A stretch of 50,417 nucleotides of DNA from Mesostigma viride (lineage: Eukaryota; Streptophyta; Mesostigmatophyceae; Mesostigmatales; Mesostigmataceae): the NCBI GenBank assembly GCA_009746045.1, contig RPFO01001492.1, positions 1 through 50,417 on the forward strand, in the 5' to 3' direction. The translations under genes were made by a program, and so were the position numbers. The first letter of the stretch is position 1, and each line of letters starts with the position of its first letter. Positions 45,020 through 50,417 of this stretch are shown piece after piece. The notes under the pieces were generated by a model that made no database searches, was not told the origin of the DNA, and was given only the letters and a program-made list of their open reading frames with translations.

Positions 45020-47515
45020 TTTGGTGTGTGGGCCGTGCAGGGAGACGCCGCGGAGGCGCTTCCCAGAGGCCAGACTTCTGCCAGCGCCGCGGAGGCTGTA
45101 GAGGCGGGAATCCGGGTAGTAGACGGGGAGTCGAGTGAGGAAGATCTGGTGGATATGGACGACAGATTACCCGGAGGTCCCTCTACCAGAACAGGTTGAC
45201 AGGATGCAGACAGCTCGCGGAGAGCCTGCAGTCCGAAGGGGTGCTTCAAGGGCCGGGGGCTCGGGAGGGGTGGTCGGCACGAGACGTCGTCCAGACCCGG
45301 AGCCCGGACGCGCGCGCGCTGCAGCTAGTGAAGGAGCTGAATGAGGAGACCTTTAACCCCCGGTGTTCGTGCGCGACTATGGTCGGGAGGTGACTTGATG
45401 GAGCGGCGTCGTCGGCGCCGGAACCAGATGCCGTCGATGCCGCGCTGATTCCATTTTCGGCGCATGTCGGCCCCGCTAAGCTGGAGGATTTTCGATGGTT
45501 CGTGCGCAGGAATGTGGGGTTCAAGATCGAGACCCGCACTGCCCGCGCGACGGCGTGGTGGTCGGTATCGACTGGGAAACCCATGAGCGGGAGTGCCTGT
45601 GTCATGCGTGCGTGAACACGCTGGATGCAGGTCTGGTATTTCCACGGCTGTTGCTCCTCCTGATTCCGCCCGAGGTGCGGAAGCATCTGGAGAACTACTT
45701 TCCTCGATACCTCCCGTTGGAAGGGGCGTGCGGGGCGAGAAGTGTATGCGCGCGGGCCAGTACTCGTTACGGCAGGCTCTGGATCGCATCGTGGCGATGG
45801 ACGACGAGGACCAGGATGATGGGAGCGAGGGTGACGACTCCGACTCTGATGACTACCCTCCCCGTCCCTTCCTCGTCCCCCTTCAAGGGATCCACCTTCT
45901 GGGGGCTCCTTGGAGGGCGGCGCAGGACATCGTCCTGTGACGCGTTTCGAGGCGCCACCGCCGGCAATGGGCTGGGGGCGCCCCTCTGGGCGAGGGTCTC
46001 GCCCGCGGTCCACGGGTTGGGGCGGAGGCAGCAACCAGACTCTCGGCGTGCTCCAGACCGGCCTGCACGTCGGCGCTCGCCCTCACCGTCATCGCGCTCG
46101 CGTTCCCGTTCGGACTCGGGAACGGAGGTACGCCCTGCTCGCCGAGCGTCACCACCACCTCGTCGCCCGGCGGATCGGCACTGGGAGCGCACGTGGGGGT
46201 CGGCGGTGGAACTGGAGCGAGAGGCTCGGCGACCGCGGTCGGACACGACGGGAGCTGCTCCGGTTAGGACAGAACAGCCGGCCGGGGGCGAGCCCCCGGT
46301 TGTGGCCCCCTTAGATCCTCCGACGGATGCGGGTCAGGAGGAGCCTACCTTCCTTGTCTCCTTGGAACCACCGGAGCCTACCTTCTTGGTCTCCCTGGAT
46401 CCACGTCCCCGGCCTGCACCAGCCGGCTCATCCATGCCACGTCCGGCGGAGGGACACCTCCGTCCCACTTCGTCGGGTCGACACTCGCACCCTTCCGCGG
46501 AGGATCCGCGTACCCACCATGGCAGAGACGCGACCTCGGGCTGCGGAGGGCCCAGCGGTACGGACATTCTGGTACCAGCGGAGCCCGTGATGCGCTTGGA
46601 AGCGCTCGTAGCTGCGGTACAATCCGGACAGGACCTGATACAGCGTCTGATGGTCCAGCACGGTCGTCAAGGTGATCATTCTGCTGCCACTTCAGTGGGC
46701 TATGATGCGGCCTCCAGAGCTCCTGGGTCATCTCACGAGGAGTGGTCATTGGGAGACTTCATACGGCCGGTACCGGGCAGAGTGGTGCGACATGGTGGGC
46801 CAGGACCTCGCACGGAGAAGCTTTGTGTGACATTCGAGGGGCCTCCGGCTTTTCAGGTTCCCCCGGGTACGCACTTACCTGCTCCCTGGTGTTTCGCGCG
46901 GGTCCTTGGTTCGCTGTGGATCGCGGGGCTTACTGGGAACAGGTAGAGATCACCTTTCTGCCCCAGGTTCCTCTGCCCCTGCCGCAACCCGACGACCCTC
47001 GTTTCCCCGCCGCGGTGGGGCATGTTGTGCGATTCGGGTCCGAGGACTGGTGGGATTGGCGCTATCAGGTCGATGGGGTGAAGCACGTGGTGACGCCTCC
47101 CAAGGTGGCTCCAGCGGAGGGGAGTGCCTTTCTTAATCTGGTGGCGCCCGATATTGTAGGGGCCCGGTCGGTGTCGATCAACGATGATCACGTGCGTATG
47201 GAGGTTTTCCTGATGGGGGTGGCCTTTGTTCGCGAGCACCGGTGTGGGGTGGTGGATCGGTCGGCGTTGACGCTCATGTTCACCCATCCCCAGTACCTCG
47301 CTGGGTTCCTGTCTCTGTGGCCCCGAGGGTCGTGGCTGGAGCTGTCCCGGCTGGGTCGGCAGAAGGTGTCCCCCTACCAGGTGGCTTTTGAGATTGACCT
47401 GTGTTCGCACCCTGGGATGATGATTTCACAGATGACCCACGCGGGGCGTAGGGCCCTCACTGAAGTCCTGTGCAGCGACGTGCCACTAGCGGCGGACGCT
47501 AAGTGGTTAGAATAG
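45020..47515 (+). pseudogene. Extra coding region between pol and the 3' LTR, function unknown
   Basis: About 2.5 kb of protein-like sequence in alternating frames: DAAEALPRGQTSASAAEAVE near 45045, LEDFRWFVRRNVGFKIETRT near 45480, and QYSLRQALDRIVAMDDEDQD near 45755. An Arg/Ser-rich middle follows, then RLEALVAAVQSGQDLIQRLM near 46595. The longest clean piece ends the region (about 46860-47515), including PDDPRFPAAVGHVVRFGSED, SVSINDDHVRMEVFLMGVAF and a stop after AKWLE. There is no membrane segment of envelope type. The coiled-coil-like motif and acidic/RS-like stretches suggest a nucleic-acid or structural protein. I do not recognise the family. Confidence 0.6.
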
Positions 47516-47709
47516 TTTTTCGTGACGGATAGCGGATTGATCCAGTCACCATTGGAGTCTTACTACTACGTCAGAGTTGGGCCTGTGTATCAACTTCTAG
47601 AGGAACTGGCATTACTAACCTGTGGGTGAACCGAGGTTGGGACATAGTACTCTTATAGTAGCGTTGTTTTTCCAAATTTACCTTGTACGGTAGGGACTAC
47701 CGACCCCCA
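47516..47709 (+). other. Non-coding tail of the LTR element
   Basis: AT-richer sequence between the last coding region and the polypurine tract; no gene seen. Confidence 0.6.
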
Positions 47710-47722
47710 TGGGGGGGAGGAG
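47710..47722 (+). promoter_or_regulatory. Polypurine tract
   Basis: TGGGGGGGAGGAG, purine-only after its first base, lies directly before the 3' LTR. It is the expected plus-strand primer of reverse transcription. Confidence 0.85.
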
Positions 47723-48032
47723 TGTTACGTCCCTGCCCTTTTGGCCGGACGTAACAATGGAATAAATTACTAAGGCTTTAGTCTATTGGACTTGGGTTTT
47801 ACGGACCTTGGCTATTGTGTGAATTGGACTAGTTATTTTGGTCCTAGGTTGTCCTAGGGGCCGGTGCTGTGGCGCCGCGCCGGTTCTGAGTCTGTCAGTT
47901 GTTCTAGGCGTGGATCCTATAGTTGAGGGTCGATGTCGGCCCGGATCCTACGTGGAATGAGTGACTCGGATTGTTCTAGGGAAATTGGTGTGTATCTGCG
48001 CCGCAACCAACCTAGGTTAAATTGGTCCGAGG
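47723..48032 (+). repeat. 3' long terminal repeat, first 310 bp
   Basis: Nearly identical to the start of the 5' LTR. It lacks two short stretches (CCG at about 47778 and TTCTT-like at about 47850). Homology stops after GGTCCGAGG, at the edge of the LTR's internal palindrome. The rest of the LTR is at 50167-50417 in reverse complement. Confidence 0.93.
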
Positions 48033-49960
48033 TCCTACCCTTCTCCCCACCCCCTCTCTTCCTTCTTCCTCTACTCACTACATATCCCTCCTCCTCTTCC
48101 CCATAGCAACTACTCCCTCCAACTCTTCACTTAGTTTCCTTCTCTCTATCATACTCTTTTCCTCCCCTCCTCCTAGACACCCCCCGCCTCTCCTACACCT
48201 TAACGTCTTTCTAGCCATCTTCTTTCCTCTCTCCTCTATAACAACTTCTACCTTCCTTCACTCCTCCTCCCACCTCTATCCTATCGCTACTCTCCTCTCC
48301 TCCCCTTCCTCCTTCTTTACTCTCCTCTTCCTTCTCCATTATCTCACCTCCCTCCCTCCTCGCCCTCCTCATCCCCCCTCTTCTTCTCTCACTTCATTCC
48401 GCCTCCTCTCCCATCTCCTCATTTCCTCTACTCTTCTTTCCTTACTCCTATCAACTCACAACTTCTCCTTAGTCTCCTCCTCTCATCCTCTACCTTTCTC
48501 GCCCTCTTCCCTCCTTCTATCTCTTCCTCGCTCCTACGACTACTATAGTCTCTCCTTCGTCTCTATTGCCCCTCTCAGTCTGCTCTTTAGCTCTCCCTCG
48601 CCTACCCCATCGCTAGTCCCCGCCCCCTCCGCATAGCCTCTACCCACTCTCTTCTCACCCTGCTCTCATCCTCTCTCCAGTCTCTTCTTCTCACCTCCCT
48701 CCTCCTCCTATTCCCTCTCTCTTATCTTTTTTCACCTTCTCACCTCCTCTCCTCTTCAAGATTCCTTCTCCTCTACCTAATTCCTCGCCTCTCCCCTTTT
48801 CCTCTGAATCCTCCCTACGCAAACCTCCGGCTCCCTTGACTTACACCATTGAGGACTCATCTAGAATTACTTCTCTACCCGTTCTCGCTCTCCCCTCTTC
48901 TCCAGCTTAAGTGGAAGATGATGCTCCTCCGGTTCCTCCTTCTCCCCATTGAATGCCTGCTCCATACTTCTTCCTTCCCTCTTCCCTCAAGTTCCATGAC
49001 TTTGACCTCACCCGAACGATGCCGCCCGCCGCCCGTTTCGATGGTGTAATCTTCCTCTGATCTCGGCCGCCGATGCCGTCCTCTCCTTTCTCTCCTCTTT
49101 GGCCTCCCCTAATCCCTCACTATCCTCCTTCCCACCTGCGTCCAATACTAAGCTATATCCCGTCTCAATACTCCCGCCTAGCCTTTGCCATGGCATTGTC
49201 CTAAACTATCCGCACACCCTTTCTCAGTCCCACAGCATGAAAATCTCATCAATAGTCTCCGAGGTCCTGCCCATTACGTAGAGCAAAGCCTCTAACTAGG
49301 CAGCGGTTCCCTTCGCTCCTCCCTCCTCTTAGCTTCTTCTACCAGTACCTCTTCTAGCCGTATTGCTCTCCCTTCCGACATCGTTATCGTTCGACAACGC
49401 GGGAGCGCTCTACCACTATCACCTTCATACTCTCCCAACATCGCCACCACTCAATGTCGCCCGAATATACAGAGTCCTAGCGACTACTATCACGTCTTCG
49501 CACAACGCATCAGACGACACAACCTCCAACGCTGCCATGATTCTGGTAACGGCTCCTTGATCGGAACTTCGCGATGTTTTAACTTTGCCGTAACGCCAAC
49601 ACGATCTGCCGACCGAGCCGCTGCAACTTACAGTGACCGCCACTCCCGATTTACACTTCCAGCTCCGCCTGCCAAAGTGCATGTCGCTCCTACCTCTCTC
49701 TCTCTCTTCCCCTTTAACCTAGCTGAGACACTCCCCAATTACCACTGTAATAGCTGCTCTTCCTCCTTCCTTGTGCCTAGCATCCTGACGATTACGACCT
49801 GGTAGTAGCAAGAGCTCCCCCAATGCCCGTCATGATGTTTCTCATCACTTGCTTTGTCCGTCCCGAGCTCTTATGCCCTCTTAAACACTCCTCCTCCACT
49901 CCCCCCTCTTCTACTCATCTAGCAGTGCTGCCATGGCGGCCGTGGACTCCAATAGATCCA
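48033..49960. repeat. Pyrimidine-rich low-complexity tract
   Basis: About 1.9 kb dominated by CTCCTC/TCTCCC-like sequence with irregular breaks. The long serine/leucine/proline frame at 48022-48636 is a product of composition. The irregularity looks like a degraded or badly polished copy of a TCTCCC-type satellite. No gene is supported. Confidence 0.75.
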
Positions 49961-49974
49961 AGTACGGTTTAAGC

Positions 49975-50166
49975 AATCTATTCTAGCCCGCTTGGGTCCA
50001 TCTTGTGTTGAAGCATCAGGTCCCCGCCCCTCAGTTACTCCTTTGGCTCTGGGGTCCTGCTGCAGACATTCAGCCACAGTTCCGTCGCTCTGCAGCTGAG
50101 CGGGTCTAGTCCTCGTCCAGCAGTCCAGGGCAGGCGTGCAACCTCATGCGATGAGAAAGAACGCCG
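49975..50166 (-). pseudogene. Remainder of ORF1 copy D (inverted)
   Basis: Minus-strand homologue of 6398-6600, from the stop codon back to the FLSRRKRLH region, with frequent 1-3 base deletions. Its end CGGCG (complement at 50162-50166) is the partner of the CGGCG at 36647-36651. This identifies it as the right flank of the Ty3 insertion. Confidence 0.85.
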
Positions 50167-50417
50167 GTTAAGTCCCGCCCAGACACACCCTGCCTGAGCT
50201 ACGAGCGAAAGACTCTTGCCGGAATTCGATAATCAAGATAGCCTAAGTAGGTTGCGCTTCACGACGTGATCGTGAGATCTTCTGATTCACCGACTAATGC
50301 CAGCTAATTAGTTCCACTTATATGGTAGCAATACCATTCAATGAGAAATGCCCCCGGGCTCAATGTTGTACGCGTATTCGCCTTACACTCATTAAACCAA
50401 AGAGCGACTCTCTCCTC
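50167..50417 (-). repeat. Remainder of the Ty3 3' LTR (inverted)
   Basis: Reverse complement of LTR positions equivalent to 36963-37235 of the 5' LTR, from the internal palindrome to the LTR end. It has many small indels (for example GGCGGGACTTAAC for GGCAGGGACGTAACA). It continues exactly where 47723-48032 stops, but on the other strand. Confidence 0.92.

Larger units (their letters stand above)
36652..48032 (+). mobile_element. Ty3/chromovirus LTR retrotransposon (3' LTR interrupted)
   Basis: Components in order: a 584-bp 5' LTR, a primer-binding site, a 0.7-kb leader, a small hybrid-binding-domain ORF, gag with a CCHC knuckle, protease, RT, RNase H, integrase, chromodomain, an additional 2.5-kb coding region, a polypurine tract and the start of the 3' LTR. 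The left target duplication is CGGCG (36647-36651), and its partner is found inverted at 50162-50166. The PR-RT-RH-IN order and the C-terminal chromodomain place it in Ty3 chromoviruses. Numerous 1-bp frame changes make this copy non-functional as read. Confidence 0.93.

Noticed and set aside
45020-47515. Envelope gene in the Ty3 element
   Set aside because: No signal peptide, transmembrane helix or cysteine-rich ectodomain is visible in any frame.
48022-48636. 204-codon Ser/Leu/Pro frame
   Set aside because: Begins in the LTR and runs through a pyrimidine-rich tract; no protein-like pattern.

Overview
This window is eukaryotic nuclear DNA, probably from a GC-rich protist. A green alga is my best guess, but it is inference only. 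The grounds are intron-containing genes with GTGAG/GTGGGT donors and phase-compatible AG acceptors, an AMN1-type leucine-rich-repeat gene, a PAPS-type sulfotransferase gene, LINE and Ty3/chromovirus retrotransposons, and very heavy simple-sequence and minisatellite content. No bacterial operons, rRNA or convincing tRNA are visible.

Layout. 1-2406 is low-complexity satellite. 2515-3570 is the 3' part of a small spliced gene. 4.3-11.4 kb is retrotransposon debris: LINE RT fragments plus a complete 2.0-kb ORF1-only retrotransposon at 5984-7977 flanked by a 10-bp target duplication. 11802-13523 is a single-exon LRR gene on the minus strand. 16527-21607 is a three-exon sulfotransferase-like gene with a large minisatellite in intron 1. 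From 22.1 kb to the end the window is a nest of transposable elements.

The main discovery is an 11.3-kb DNA transposon at 22632-33908. It has 29-bp perfect terminal inverted repeats and a 3-bp TCA target duplication. It sits inside an old ORF1 retrotransposon copy, and removing it together with one TCA rejoins that copy codon for codon. It carries two divergent genes. One encodes a roughly 1,720-residue protein with a DUF7869-like, RNase-H-like core (candidate transposase). The other encodes an 806-residue zinc-finger and polyglutamine protein. A 149-bp higher-order satellite of 8-bp units lies between them in the shared promoter region. This combination matches no transposon superfamily I can name.

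To the right lie two more ORF1-family retrotransposon insertions (12- and 14-bp target duplications) and another LINE 3' end. Then comes a Ty3 chromovirus (36652-48032) with 584-bp LTRs, a primer-binding site, an extra small ORF with an RNase H1-type hybrid-binding domain, a gag-pol ending in a chromodomain, an unusual extra coding region after pol, and a polypurine tract. Its coding regions carry many single-base frame changes. Its 3' LTR stops at 48032. The missing remainder of the LTR, the 5-bp target duplication and the interrupted host copy all lie in reverse complement at the extreme right end (49975-50417), so 48033-50417 is inverted relative to the rest. That segment is also rich in small indels, which suggests a poorly polished contig end rather than biology.
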